Positions 17,390 through 29,059 of a stretch of DNA of 64,000 nt are shown one piece after another. The notes beneath the pieces were generated by a model. The model was not told the DNA's origin and made no database searches. It saw nothing but the letters and a program-made list of their open reading frames with translations. The stretch comes from Ochotona curzoniae (taxonomy: Eukaryota > Chordata > Mammalia > Lagomorpha > Ochotonidae), in NCBI RefSeq assembly GCF_017591425.1, contig NW_024467104.1:4339001-4403000 (forward strand), given 5' to 3'. A program made the position numbers and the translations under genes. Positions within the stretch are counted from its first letter, which is position 1. Every line of letters begins with the position of its first letter.

Positions 17390-17645
17390 TTTTTAAAAAA
17401 GATTTATTTATTTTTATTTGAAAGGCAGATTTTCCACGGCTGCAACGAGGAACCAGCAGCTTCTTTCGGGTTTCACATATGGGTGCAGGGTCCCAAGGAC
17501 TTGGGCTGTCCTCTGTTGCTTTCTCAGGATCTAAGCAAAGAGCTGGATAGAAAGTGGAGCAGCTGGGACTCAAACTGTCACCCACATGGGCTGCCAATGC
17601 CACATGGCAGAGCATTAGCCTGCCACACCACCTTGCCAAATCCAA
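17390..17645 (-). repeat. CSINE with internal deletion
   Basis: It runs from AAAAAAGATTTATTTATTTT and GAAAGGCAGATTTTCCACGG straight into the CTGCAAC region. The usual GA-rich and CTGGTTCACTCCCC segment is missing. The rest, to CACACCACCTTGCCAAAT, is intact. Confidence 0.85.
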
Positions 17646-18404
17646 AAGGGAAAATTAATAGGAGGGGAGTCTGGGTGAGGAGCGTACAGGATTTTTTTTT
17701 TTTTGTATTATTCTTGCAGCTTTTCTCCAAGTCTGAAGTATTAAAATTTGAAACAAATTTAAAGGCAACCTTGTGCTGCAGTAAAAAGTTTGAGTGACTT
17801 GCTATCAATTGAGGACCATTCTGTAAGTAATGATACCACTCTCACTGGATCTACTTTTTGGTCTACATCTGAGCTAAGGACTGGCCTGTCCTTGGTCACA
17901 TGTGGAGATGGGCAAGGGCCCTTGTGTCCCTGCGTGCACCCGAGACCACTTGCTTGGCTGTCATGGAGGTGACGTGGGAGATGCTGTCTTGTGATGTGAG
18001 TTGCTGGTATTTGGAGTCCTCTCCTGGGTTCTGAGTCTGGAACATTCATGCGGCACTGAGACGCAACAGGTGCCCTCGTCAAGCAGCTGTCTGTTGTGCA
18101 GGCCTGGGTGGCACTGGAGTGGAGGAACGTGCAGGGAAGAGCTGGCTTTTCTGGATCCAACATTCCTGGGGTCCCTGGTCAGAGACAGTGGTCTCAGGCG
18201 CCAGAGGATCAGATGCACAGCAGGGCAGTTGAGGCCTGGTGAAGACAGAGATCCTCCACAGTGTGAGGGATAGGGGCAGCATGTGGAATACCCTGACTGC
18301 CTGGTCTGCTCCCTGCCCACCCGACTCTGCTTCTTCTCATTGCCAATGAGGCTTTCTTTCCGTCTTGCTGGAGGCACGTTTATTTCTTTTCCTTTTTTTT
18401 TTTC
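17646..18404. other. Intergenic, nothing recognised
   Basis: A T-run at 17692-17704 is the only obvious feature. No gene is seen. Confidence 0.45.
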
Positions 18405-18722
18405 TTTTAAGATTTATTTATTTGAATGGCAGAGTGAAAGAGAGATAGAGAAAGGGAAAGACATAGAGAAATGTTTTATCTGTTGGTTCACTCCCCAAAT
18501 GGCCGCAAGAGTTGAAGCTCGGCTAGTCTGAAGCCAGGAACCAGAAGCTTCATTAAGATCTCCCACATGAGTGCAGGGGCCCAAACATTTGGACCCATCC
18601 TCTGCTGCCTTCCCAGGCCTACAGCAGGGAGCTGGATCAGAAGAGGAGCAGCCGGGAGTCAAACCTGTGTCCACATGAGACGCCATCACCACAGAGGGTG
18701 GCTATGCCACATTGCCAGCCCT
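18405..18722 (-). repeat. CSINE
   Basis: It is full length: TAAGATTTATTTATTTGAAT, then GGTTCACTCCCCAAATGGCC, then the head ending CACATTGCCAGCCC. Confidence 0.9.
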
Positions 18723-19240
18723 AGCAAACTCCTTGTCTAATACTAACTTCTTGCTTTATAACACAGGAAAATCCCATGGACAGGCCTGAGCGTCTGCTTT
18801 CACCTTACTTGGTCTCCTCTGTCATGATCATCCCACCTCAGTGTGGTAACTGATCACGTTTAGTGAGTCAATGTTGGTATTTCCTTAGCCAGAAGTCCAG
18901 ACACCAGTCTGATTTCTTTAGCCTTGCACAATATTCTTTTTCTATCCCAGGATCCCACATCACATTTAATCACTCTGCCTCCTCAGACTCCTCTTGGCTC
19001 GAACAACTTTTCACGTTTTTGTTATTTTTGACAATGATGATAGTTTTTTTTTTAAATGCCTGCATTTATTTATGTCAGCTTGAGTCACGGGTTAGCCATT
19101 TTAGGCTCGAGCGCAATACAACTCACTTGTGTTGCTCAAGCTGTTCCAGCTTTAGCCATCGGGAGTTCCTTCCCTCGAACCTTGAGACAGGTCCACATTT
19201 CCCTACTACGGCCGTTTCTTTGAGCCCATCCCTGACTTTC
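18723..19240. other. Degenerate AT-rich repeat, possibly HAL1/L1
   Basis: The segment looks like an old LINE relic. A related phrase at about 20325-20375 (CAAGATCCAGGTGCTATCTG) resembles HAL1 3' sequence. The assignment is tentative and no gene is seen. Confidence 0.3.
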
Positions 19241-19585
19241 TGGCACTACAAGATGATCCAGGCATCACAGAAGAAGGACATTTTGAGATGGATGAATCTC
19301 GAAGTTTTTCTGCCAAATGAAATAAGCAAGTCAAATATTCTATGACTCCACTTCCACAAAATATGCAGAGAAGAGAGTCACCAGGTCAGCAGTAGAAGCG
19401 TGATGGCCAGGGGTTGGTGACAAGGAGTTTGTGGCAAGGAGTAATTAGGCCTGAGTTTCTGTTTTGCTAGGTGAAGCATTTGCAGGTGGCCAGTGCTACG
19501 CTTCCAGAAGACCAGAAGCTATGGAGCTGTGTACTTGAAATGGTGAAGACAGTAACTTGTGTTCTATGCGCATTTTATCACTATG
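19241..19585 (+). repeat. L1M 3'-end fragment
   Basis: It follows the ancient L1 3' order: AAATGAAATAAGCAAGTCAA, ATTCTATGACTCCACTTCC, a GGGGTTGGTG segment, and TGTGTACTTGAAATGG before CGCATTTTATCACTATG. It is degenerate. Confidence 0.65.
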
Positions 19586-19886
19586 AAAAAGCTGAGGAAG
19601 CTGTAGGGCTGCAGGTTAAACCCATGTGGGAGTGTTGGTTTAAGTCCCAGATGTCCTACTTCTGGATCTAGCACCCTGCTATTGTACCTGGGAAAACAGC
19701 AGAAGATGGTTCAAACACATGGGTCCCCGTACCCAAGTTGGAAACCCAGGTGGAGTTCCTGGCTCATGACTTCAGCCTGGTTGAGTCCCAGGTGGAAATT
19801 TGTGAAATGAACCTATCTTTCTCTGTCTCTATCTATCTAGCCATCACTCTGTCTTTCAAATAAATAAATAAGCCTTTTTGAAAAAG
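19586..19886 (+). repeat. CSINE
   Basis: It is a forward copy: GGGAGTGTTGGTTTAAGTCC, then ACCTGGGAAAACAGCAGAAG, with tail TTTCAAATAAATAAATAAGC. It is divergent. Confidence 0.8.
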
Positions 19887-19899
19887 GAAAAGTTGGAAA

Positions 19900-20206
19900 A
19901 GGGCCAATGTTGTGGTATGGTGGTACAGTCATTGCCTAGCACACTGGCATCCCGTGTAAGCATCAGTTTCTGTCCTGCGAATGGAGTGGGAAGAATGGTG
20001 GAAAATGGCCGAAGGACCTGAGCCTCTAACACCCACTTGGGAAACCCACATGAAGCTCCTGGCTCCCAGCTTCGGCCTGGCTCAGCTCTGGCCATTGGGG
20101 CCATCTGGAGAATGAACCAGTACATTGAAGATCTCTCTTTCTATTTCTCTCTGTCTCTCCCCCCTCTTGTCCATAACTCTGACTTTCAAACAAATAAATA
20201 CATCTT
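19900..20206 (+). repeat. CSINE
   Basis: It is a forward copy starting GGCCAATGTTGTGGTATGG and ending TTTCAAACAAATAAATACA. It is arranged in tandem with the previous SINE, separated only by a short A-rich linker. Confidence 0.85.
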
Positions 20207-20431
20207 CTCCTCCTGCCTCCCCCCACCCTCTTTTTTTTTTAAGTTGAAAAAAGATGTTACAGACTCCTCTGGGTTATTCCCAGCTCTGATCTTAAGTCCT
20301 GGTTTTCCTTTGATGAATAGTATTGACAACAAGATCCAGGTGCTATCTGTGTTTGTGGCTACTAGGGTGTGGAGGCTTCTGAGCCACCTTTCTGACTGGG
20401 CTAGGAGCTGCAAGTGTGCATAGAAACCACA

Positions 20432-20655
20432 GTGCTGGGGCCATGGCATAATCAGTTAGGCCTTGGGCTACAGCACCAGCATCCCAAATGGACTCCCCAT
20501 GATCCAGCTCCCTGCTAATGTACCTGGGAAATCAGTGGAGGATTGCCCAGCTGTTTGGGCTCCCATACCCGTAAATGAGACCCTGAAGAAGTCCCAGGTT
20601 CCCGGCTTTGGACTGGTCCAGCTTCGGCCATTGCAGCCATTTAGATGGGAGGTCT
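20432..20655 (+). repeat. CSINE, 3'-truncated
   Basis: The head GGGGCCATGGCATAATCAGT and body CCCTGCTAATGTACCTGGG are present up to GCCATTTAGATGGG. The tail is missing. Confidence 0.75.
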
Positions 20656-21011
20656 GTCTCCATTCTCCATGTGGTTCGGTATTAAGGTCAATGTGAGAAC
20701 ATATTTATGCCTCTGGTGTGACTCTGTCACCTTCTGGATCCTTCCAGACTTCTCGTGACGATCTGTAGTCTCCCACTGCGGCCGTGAGAAACTGGTTCCT
20801 ACCTCCCCAGCCCACCCCGGCCATTGACGAAAGTTTCCATCCTTACACCGCTTTTCTGTCTGACAGTTTTCCTGTCTTCTCCATCAAGGTTGTGAGTTCT
20901 TCAAGAGCAAGGCCTGAGCTTGTTTTTCTCTTTCAGTCCCTGCCCCCTCCCCCACCAACATCTAGTAAACTATGTCACCTTTGCCTTTGCATTCTATTTT
21001 TTCCATAACAT
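20656..21011. other. Intergenic, nothing recognised
   Basis: The stretch is pyrimidine-rich towards the end, with no repeat family assigned. Confidence 0.4.
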
Positions 21012-21330
21012 TAAAAAAAAAAAAGATTTATTTATTTGAAAGACAGGGTTGCAGAGAAAGGAGAGGGAGACACAAAGACATCTTCCATCTGTTGAGTCAC
21101 TCCCCCTGATGGCTGCAATAGCCAGGGCTGGGCCAGACTGAAGCTGGGAGCTGGGAACTTGATCTGGATCTCTCACATGGGTACAGAAGCCTCAGCTCTT
21201 GAGCCATCTTCTGCTTCCTTCCTAGGCACATTAGCAGGGGGTTACACCGGAAGTGGAGCAGTCAAGATTCAAACCGGCCTTTGAATGGGATAATGGGATG
21301 CAGGCATCTTGGGTGGCAGCTACAACGCAG
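21012..21330 (-). repeat. CSINE
   Basis: It starts with an A-run and GATTTATTTATTTGAAAGAC, continues CATCTTCCATCTGTTGAGTC, and ends near GGCAGCTACAACGC. Confidence 0.85.
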
Positions 21331-22339
21331 GTTCTCCTGTGACCTTTCTGCATCTCCTCATATAAGTAATACTGCAGGAGTGTCCACCATGGGTCATCTT
21401 ATTTTTGCTCATCTCTGGGGAAGCAAAAATGGGTGAGGTGCTGTGCTGGCTCCCCAGTTGCTCCAGGAGCCAGCATTTGTGAAGCTCTAAGTGCAGCATC
21501 ATGGCACCTGTCTGAATGACTGGACTCACACATCCTAAGAAGAGCACTGTCTAGACGGGTAGGCAGACCGAGACGCCAGCTCCATGCGTGCAGTGGTTTT
21601 GTTGTTGTTCCTTGTGTTATCCCTGGCGCCTGCGGGACAGTGTGGTGAGGAGTCACGCGGCACAAACTACAGACGAGAGGAAGTGTCAGCTCTCAACACG
21701 AGCTCACCTGCCCTCCACAGCCCTGGGACTTTGCCCCTTACACACTTACCCCTGAACACCCTTCCTGCATGACGTCTCAGTCACCCACATCAGCGGAGAA
21801 ATGAGAATTGGAGCCGCGGCCACCAGCCCCCACCTTGTTAGCTAATTTCATGCTCTCAACACCTTGGGAAGGCTCACTCTGCAAAGATGACACGGAGATG
21901 CAAAAGGGCCAACTCCCGTGAGAATGGGGGCTCACATACCAAGCGCAGCTGTGGCCCAGTGGAGAGCTCTCAGACCTCCCCACGCCTGGCCTTGAGCTCT
22001 GCACCTTTGAACGGCAAAGCTGTGGCAGGAAGAGACCTTGAGTGGTTTCGGAGCCAGGGCCACGCAGCACACGCGCCCTTCCAGAAGTGGATTGCCCAGC
22101 ACCTCTGTGGTCGCAGTGTGGAAGGTCTCTGGTAAATTGTCTTTCTCTGTGAAGCCAGCTTGTTGGCGCCTTTGATGTTTCTATAAATAGGTTATGCAGC
22201 AATTTGAGCAGCTATGTCCCACAAAGACTTTAAAAGTTGTGGAAGTGGTTGCCCCCGTCGGCATCCATCACTGCTACTCTAATTTAGCTTTCGTTATTAT
22301 TTTTTCAAGAGCCAATGCTAACAACTTGCTGGTTTCCTT
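21331..22339. other. Intergenic, candidate signal-peptide exon inside
   Basis: The stretch is mostly unique. An ATG frame at 21584 encodes a signal-peptide-like sequence followed by a phase-1 GTGAGG donor; see findings. No other feature is recognised. Confidence 0.4.
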
Positions 22340-22605
22340 TTTTTGAAGATTATTTACTTACTTCAAAGGAACAGTGACAAAGATGGAAAATCTGCTGGTT
22401 CAACTCCTGAATGGTCAAACAGCTGGGGCTGGGCCACGCTGAAGCCAGGAGCTGGGCACTCAATCCTGGTCTCCCATGTGGGTGGCAAGGACCCAAGCAC
22501 TTGAGTTTATTGCCTCCCAGGCACCTTAGCAGGGAGCTGGATGGAAGCAGAGTAGCCGGGCTTCACAAGCACTCAGCTATGGGCTGGGTGCTGCAATGCC
22601 CATCC
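22340..22605 (-). repeat. CSINE, degenerate
   Basis: GAAGATTATTTACTTACTTC, CTGCTGGTTCAACTCCTGAA and GGTCTCCCATGTGGGTGG follow CSINE order in reverse. Confidence 0.75.
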
Positions 22606-23899
22606 CCAACCCCAGTGTATAACGGTAAGAGGGCTCAGCTCCCTGCTGCCCGTTCACCCTCAGCACAGGACAGCCCCAGGTTTTCTGGAGGCCTCGGCCA
22701 TGGCCCTTGGTGGTTCTTTGGTGCCAAGCTGTGGGAGTCCAGGTCCTGTCCCAGAGCTGGAAGATCCCTGCATCCAGCAGAACCTTGCTCAAGATCTATG
22801 TACCCCTTCTCTAAACTAAAATCCCTTGCTCATGTTTAATTAAGCCAGATGAAAAGATGAAACACACACACACACACACACAAAACAGCTTTGAGAGCGT
22901 GGTGGGAATCCTGTCGTGTTATGCAAAGCCACAGGGCTGTTTTAGTTCCACGTGACCCCTTCCTTTGTTTCCATTTGATTTGCACACTTCTGTCATGCTT
23001 CTTTTCCAGGCTCCTCTGCCTCCCCTACCCCACACTTGCCTTGTGGTGCAGTCATTTTAACCCCGCCCACTCTCCTGCAGTTACTCTCCCTTCTCCAGTT
23101 CAGGAAACATCATAGGAATTCACACCGGTGTGGCACCAGGCCTCCCTGTGCCTCAACACCCTATCCTTACAGCCAGGAGCTCGCGAGCATTTCCTTGTGA
23201 AAGGTCTCGTACTGGCTGTGGTGCTGAGAGGAGAACGAAAACGATGGACCACTCTCTGACAATAACCAAGGGACATCTGAATTTCCTCTAAGAGGAAAAC
23301 GCCCACACGAAGACCTGACAGAGCCTCGCGGGAGGAGCGACACATTTATCAGCGCCATCTTCGCAGCCGCCCCCTCTCCAGGGTCCGGTTCCGTGGGGTG
23401 CAGGGCACCTCTAGTCTGAGAAGCTTCCTCGAGCGGATGGAAGGGCTGCTACAGAGGCCTTGGCAACACCGTCAAGGACAAAATGAGGTCACCTACTGGC
23501 ACAGGTCACAGGGAAGCCTCGTTCCCCCTGATGCTCGGTGTTCCTCCTTCTCAGGAGTTACCACCATCCAGCTGTCAGATGAGGAGAAGACTGACATCAT
23601 GAGGATTGATACTGGAACAGGTGCATGGCCACACAACAGCCAGTCAAACCCACAACCAGCCCTTGGCTGCAGAGGAGGAAACCCCAGCTCAGTGGCCACC
23701 AGGGACAGCAAACTCATGGGCCACAGTCAGTGTCAGGGTGGAGGACAAACAAGCCCCACCGCCCAGGTCATGATTCAGCTGTCTGCTCTCACATTGGAAG
23801 CTTGAGGGTCAAAGATGATAAGGATTTTTTTTTTTTTATTACCAATATTTCAATCACTGATTTGTGGTTTCTTGAAAGGAAAATAGACAACTGGAAATG
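22606..23899. other. Intergenic, no gene seen
   Basis: A short (CA)n lies at about 22862-22881. A MIR-like piece lies near 23570-23610 (GTCAGATGAGGAGAAGACTG). The rest is unclassified. Confidence 0.4.
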
Positions 23900-24191
23900 T
23901 TGGGTCGGGCATTTGGGGCAGTGGTTGAACTGCCATTCAGGACCTGTATTTCATTTTGGAGTGTTTGGGTTCAGGTCCTAGACCCACTCGTGCTTGCAGC
24001 TTCCTGCTGGCACCCTGGTGGCAGCTAAAGACGGCCCAGGTGTTTAGTCCCCTGCCACCCATGGAGGACTTCTGGGCTGTGTTCTCGGTTCCTGGATATG
24101 GTCTGGCCCAGCTGTGACTCTTGTGGGCATTTGGGAATAAACCAGCACATGGAAGCTTTCTTATTTCTATTAAATGAATAAGTTTAAAATC
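23900..24191 (+). repeat. CSINE, divergent
   Basis: It is a forward copy with GGGCAGTGGTTGAACTGCC, CTTCCTGCTGGCACCCTGG and ATGAATAAG at the tail. It abuts the next, opposite-strand CSINE. Confidence 0.7.
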
Positions 24192-24501
24192 TTTTTTTTT
24201 TTTTAAAAAAAGATTTACTTCTTTTCATTGGAAAGAGAAATTTACAGAGAAAAGGAGAGAGCTAGAAATAGCTTCCATCACTGGTTTACTCCACTAATGG
24301 TTGTAATGGCCGCAGTTGAGCTGATTCAATGCCAGGAGCTGGGAACTTCTTCTAGGCTCAGCGGCCATGCTAGTTCAAGGGTCTCAAGGCTTTGGACTGT
24401 CCTCCACTGCTTTCCCAGGCCATGAACAGGAACTAGTGCCCATATGGGATACTGGAGCTTGGAGGTAGAGGATTAGCCAGCTGACCCATCATGTTTGGTC
24501 C
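24192..24501 (-). repeat. CSINE (pika type)
   Basis: The start is AAAAAAAGATTTACTTCTTT, followed by CATTGGAAAGAGAAATTTAC. It ends GACCCATCATGTTTGGTCCC. The TTGGAAAG form is of the pika subfamily. Confidence 0.85.
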
Positions 24502-25266
24502 CTTCCCCTCCCAAATGAAAAATCTTCAAGAAAAATTCGAAACTACAAGCGTGGAACCTCAATGACCTGCTACAATGGGCAGAGGTGGATTTGGCATCCT
24601 GTTGTCTCTGGGGTTGGTGAGCCTGCCTCCTGCTCTCACTTCAGAGAAGTCCACTCCGGCTCATGAGGAAGCTGGCATGACAGACAGCCTCCGTCGGGAG
24701 TAAGCAGGAGGCAGCTGCAGACAGACCATGCACACCGAGCCTCCACCCTCACAGCACAGCGGGGTGCGTGGGAGGCTGCGGGGTCTCCTCCCAGGGGACC
24801 TGTGGCACCAGAGCCTCAGGGTGTGGCCCGTCCCTGGTCTGCCTGGCACTCACGTGACACCTCCCAGCACTCCTTGCAAGCCCTGCCTGAAAGGTGAGCG
24901 TCTCCCAGGCAAAGAGCCAACCCCACCGCCCTCGCTCTGTGCCACTAGGCCAGACACCAGGGGTGCGTGCAGGTACACATGAGAACAAGGCTGTTTTCCA
25001 TTTGCTCTCTGAGTCCAGCTTCCCGGAAGCTACTTCTACAGAATTTCTAAAGTCTGTGAGCTTAGAATGGGCTTGGGTTGGCCTCTAGGGATAGTGATGG
25101 GTGTATGTGCCAGCACAGGTTGGCTTGTACAAAGCTTGATCTGCTCAAAGCAGGCTCTGAAATGGACTGATGCTGGGGTGACCCTCTCGGCAGAATTGCC
25201 ACCAGCAACCCATGCCCCTGTCTGAGATTCTGCTGCCTACACTTTGTTTCTTTCAGTTAAGGGTGC
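24502..25266. other. Intergenic, no gene assigned
   Basis: A moderately GC-rich stretch with a possible acceptor (CTCTCACTTCAG, about 24632-24643) and a possible donor (GGTGAGCG at about 24893). The frame between them contains stops, so I do not call an exon. Confidence 0.4.
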
Positions 25267-25384
25267 TTTTCACAAATCAGAGACTTAAAGGCAAGACAAA
25301 ACCTTAGCCTAACATTGTGCAGAAGCTAGGAGCTGAGAATCCCAGAAGACAATGGAGTATGGAGATGCTGGCTGGTGTAGAATG
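25267..25384 (+). repeat. Left arm of a perfect 118-bp inverted repeat
   Basis: It is the exact reverse complement of 26075-26192 over all 118 bases compared by eye. The match ends sharply on both sides. The arm is not a CSINE and resembles no repeat family I recognise. Confidence 0.97.
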
Positions 25385-26074
25385 GCTGGGGTCACTTTGA
25401 AAGGCAGCTGTCCCTTTAACACATGAGCGTGCATCGCTTTCCTAGGTTACTTACATTTTTAGAGCTGGTGGAAAATTGAGATCATTTCCTCCAAACAGCA
25501 CTTTTTGTTTTGGTTTTGGTTTTTTAAAGCTTTATCTGCAGTCAAGGGTAGAGCTGGAGCCACTCAGGCTGTCCTGTGCAGACTCTCCCGGCCTTATCAG
25601 CACATTCTTAACTGCCAACCTCAACACACCATTGCCATGCCTCCTGTGGCCGAGCCAGACGTTCTCTGTGTTGAGAATTTGAACTTCACCTACTCTGAAT
25701 GTGTTGTGAAATAATCTTTCTTGTCCTTTTTATCCTCCCAACCATTTCAAAATGCAAAATCCACTGAGTTTTCCAGCAACGCCAATCCAAGCACTGGACC
25801 CTGAGGAGGCGTCCCTCCATGGGGCTACAGCTGCTTTTTTGGGATCTAGCAGAAGATTTGAGATCATGGCCTTAGAGGCCCTCAGCAGTTTCCAAGCTAT
25901 TTTCTCAAATGTTTCATCAAAGTCTTGATGAGGCAGGATATGATTCATGTCATATTTTCAATACTGACATTTGAAAAGAAAGTTCCCAGCACCCTTCTAA
26001 ATCAACCGAAGGACCCTGACATCTGCCGTTGCCCACTGTTGGAGTGTATGTGAGCATGCCCGCAAGCCGCAGGA
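25385..26074. other. 690-bp spacer between the inverted-repeat arms
   Basis: It holds no open frame of substance. It includes a stretch suggestive of an old DNA-transposon relic (GGCTGTCCTGTGCAGACTC at about 25567), which is not secure. Confidence 0.6.
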
Positions 26075-26192
26075 CATTCTACACCAGCCAGCATCTCCAT
26101 ACTCCATTGTCTTCTGGGATTCTCAGCTCCTAGCTTCTGCACAATGTTAGGCTAAGGTTTTGTCTTGCCTTTAAGTCTCTGATTTGTGAAAA
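26075..26192 (-). repeat. Right arm of the perfect 118-bp inverted repeat
   Basis: It begins CATTCTACACCAGCCAGC and ends GATTTGTGAAAA. It is the reverse complement of 25267-25384 without mismatch or gap. Confidence 0.97.
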
Positions 26193-26954
26193 ACGTTGTA
26201 AAAGCCTCAAACAAAAATATGCCCAAATCCAAGTGCTAACACACTATCATTTCTGCTGAGCATCGGGCTAGCTGACGCTATTACCACATCGTTCTTAGCA
26301 CACCAAGTAAAATCATCAAAATTGAGATCAGAATGAATAATTTTGATACAATTGATAATATCCCTATATTATCAGCCCTCCCCAAGCCCAAGTTGACTGG
26401 AAATGTACCTTAATGAGATATTTGTGCCCCTCCCGCCCCATGTAGGCATTGCTGTATCCACAGGTGGATATTATTAATTGCTAGAATGAGGCAGGAATTA
26501 GCATCACGTTTTTCATTTTTATAGCTACGAACACTGGGGACATGGAACTAGACATTTCTATGGTGATGTCACTATATATTTTTTTCTAACTCTGTTCATG
26601 TTAGATTTTTAAAAAAAATCACAACATGTACTAGAATAGCTGATTTTTTTAACTTATGAAATGCTGTGTTGGAGCCAGAATCAGAAGCCATCTCACATGC
26701 AAATTGTGTCTGAAGCCCGCCCGCTGCTGCAAAGGAGAAGGGAGGCAGATACTCCTTGTCGAGAATCGCAAAACGTTTTGCAAAAAAACTGTGGCTGGGT
26801 CCCAGCACAGGGACACCACCAAGCTCCAGTGACCTCCTAGCAGTCCCAGGTCGTCCGTGGGACCACCCAAGCCCCTAGCATTCCTCTCTGGAAAAGCTTG
26901 GCTGCCAAAAAAGAGGCCCCAACCTCCCTTTTCCTGGAGCATTTATTTTGTTTG
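26193..26954. other. AT-rich unique block
   Basis: The segment at about 26200-26540 is AT-rich and non-repetitive, with homeobox-like TTAATTGCTAGAATGAGG and TAATGAGATATTTG phrases. Its texture is that of a conserved non-coding element, but conservation cannot be judged here. No gene is seen. Confidence 0.35.
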
Positions 26955-27070
26955 ATTTTTAAAATGATTATTTTAGTTGCACATGTTTACGGGGACCATG
27001 TGATAATTTAATGCACAAACACGTGTGATGGCAACATCAGGGTAGTTGGTATTTCCATCTCCTTAAACAT
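26955..27070 (+). repeat. L1 3'-UTR fragment
   Basis: GTTTACGGGGACCATGTGAT, then a CAAACACGTGTGATGG segment and ATCAGGGTAGTTGGTATTTC match the ancient L1MA/MB 3' end. Confidence 0.75.
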
Positions 27071-27072
27071 TT

Positions 27073-27330
27073 TTATAAAACTTTTAATTTATTTATTTCA
27101 GCAGACAGAGACAGAGTTCAGCCACCTGCTAGTTCAGTCCCCCAATGTCCACTCTAGCAGTTGGTTCCCTCCCAGGTGGATGGCGGGGACCCAGTTTGAT
27201 GGACCCTCACCTGCCACCTCCCAGGTGTGGGAGCTTGGATCAGAAGCAGAGTTGGGGTTCGAACGCAGCACTTGCTTGGAAGATATGGGAGTTCCAAGTG
27301 ACTTCTAAGCTACTGTGCCCTACACCCATC
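27073..27330 (-). repeat. CSINE, old
   Basis: AATTTATTTATTTCAGCAGA, CACCTGCTAGTTCAGTCCCC and GATCAGAAGCAGAGTTGGGG follow CSINE order in reverse. Confidence 0.75.
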
Positions 27331-27344
27331 TTCTTTAAAATAGT

Positions 27345-27374
27345 TTTTTCCTTTTTTGCTTATCTGAAAGACAC

Positions 27375-27425
<51 letters not shown>
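27345..27425 (-). repeat. Truncated CSINE start with (GA)n
   Basis: TTGCTTATCTGAAAGACACA leads into a GA run at about 27374-27421. It then breaks into an L1-like GTACATATTTAGGGGGTTCA (about 27447). Confidence 0.7.
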
Positions 27426-29059
27426 GTTTGACTAACACGTATCAGCTGTACATATTTAGGGGGTTCAGCAATGCAGGCGGTAAGTAAAATGGGACCCTGT
27501 CATGTCAGGGTAATGAAGATGGTCCTTGATGTCTCTGCTGTGCTTGCCTTGCAAACCTGCAGTGGGGACCCTTTGCATCTTTTCAGGGAGCTCAGAGCTG
27601 ATCCTTTGAAATGTCATCATCCCAGAGGGCGTGGCCTGTGTTCCTGCCCCTGGGGAGGCAGGAGGCTGCTGGGCAAGTGCTGGGCTGCCCACAGAGGGCC
27701 TCATCCCTGCACCGGCCAACCCTCTTGCTCCTGCCGGATTTAGGCAATTTCCCTGACTCTGCCTTGTCCTCGCCCCCGCCCCCCACTCCCCCCATTCGCC
27801 CTGTAAAATGCCTCATCCCTTCCCAGGAACCTGAAAAATCTTCCTGCCAGTCCCTGAGGAACGTCCCCGAGCCAGGGCCGCTTTGTTCATCTGTGACGGA
27901 GCACACAGCTCCCCTGCGGCTGGCAGAACCACTAATGGATGAAAACGCTCCTTCCAGGAGGACCCCAGGGGCCAGGCAGGGGTTTGATGAGCCCTTTGTC
28001 AAGAGTGCTGCAGGCAGTCCTAACACAGATCACAGAGGCTCTGTGAGGCCCCAGCAGCAGCCATGCCACTGCCCTCCTGCTCCCTTCCCTCCCACCCTAC
28101 CCCTGCCCCTTCGCACCAGACTCTTCTGTCTTGGCAGAGGATTTTTTTTTTTTTTTGCTGGTGTTTGGATGAGCCCTGCGGGGACAGACTGAGTTCTTGT
28201 CAGGTGAGTCCTCCTTTGCTTCAGAAGGAGAAAGAAGCAGAGCCTGGGAGAAACCTTTCCAGTCCCCTAAAGACCAGCCGATGCACGGCCAACATGTGGG
28301 GGCAGAGGCACAGGCCTGTCCCACCCAGAGGCCCCACTTCTCTTTCCAACAAGCCTGTGTGGCCTGACACAAAACTGATGTGGCGACGTAAACTTGTGAT
28401 GGACAGGGGTCAGCACCGAGTCCCCAGCATTGTACACATGAAGCCGGCGACAGGAGGCCCAGGCGTCTATGTTAAAGTGCCCTGGTGGATAATCCCTTGT
28501 GCAATGCTGCAGTGCCCTTGTCGGTCACATGTCTTGGGCATGATATGAAAGTCGCCTTGTGCTGGGCACAGTCCTGAGGCTGGAATCCCTCTCGGGGAGT
28601 GACAGAGCCGTGGCCTCACAGAGCCAAGCTTACCCACGATCCTAACCTATCACAGCAGGTGCTTGGGCTCCGTGACACCCAGCGAGCCTGTATCCTTTCT
28701 TAAAGACCCCTGGAGTAACTTGGCTTAATTGTGGGTGGGGGTTCAGGCCCTATGCCCTCTCCCTGTGCCCTGGAAGCAGGTGCTGGCAGCAGAAAGGGCA
28801 GTCCTTCTAGAGACTTCTCCGTCCTGTGTAAAGATCAGAGAAAAGGAAGGTGGGAGGGAACCCCGTGGCCAGCACCCAAAACAACACCCAGAGCCACCAC
28901 AGAGACCAGCCTGCAGAGCCACCACGTGGGACCGGCATGCAGACATCCCACTGAGTGGGAGTGAAGGTTACCAATTATGGAGTGCTTTATGCAGCGCAGG
29001 GGAGCAGGCCCACTGCCTCATTGCTCTTGGTTTGAAAGCTGACACCAAATGGAATCAAC
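27426..29059. other. Intergenic, no gene seen
   Basis: It starts with a short L1 3'-like piece (27430-27500). The remainder is GC-richer and unclassified, with no repeat or exon recognised. Confidence 0.4.

Noticed and set aside
24632..24900. Candidate terminal exon after a CTCTCACTTCAG acceptor
   Set aside because: The phase-1 frame meets a stop after about 20 codons and the downstream donor is out of context.
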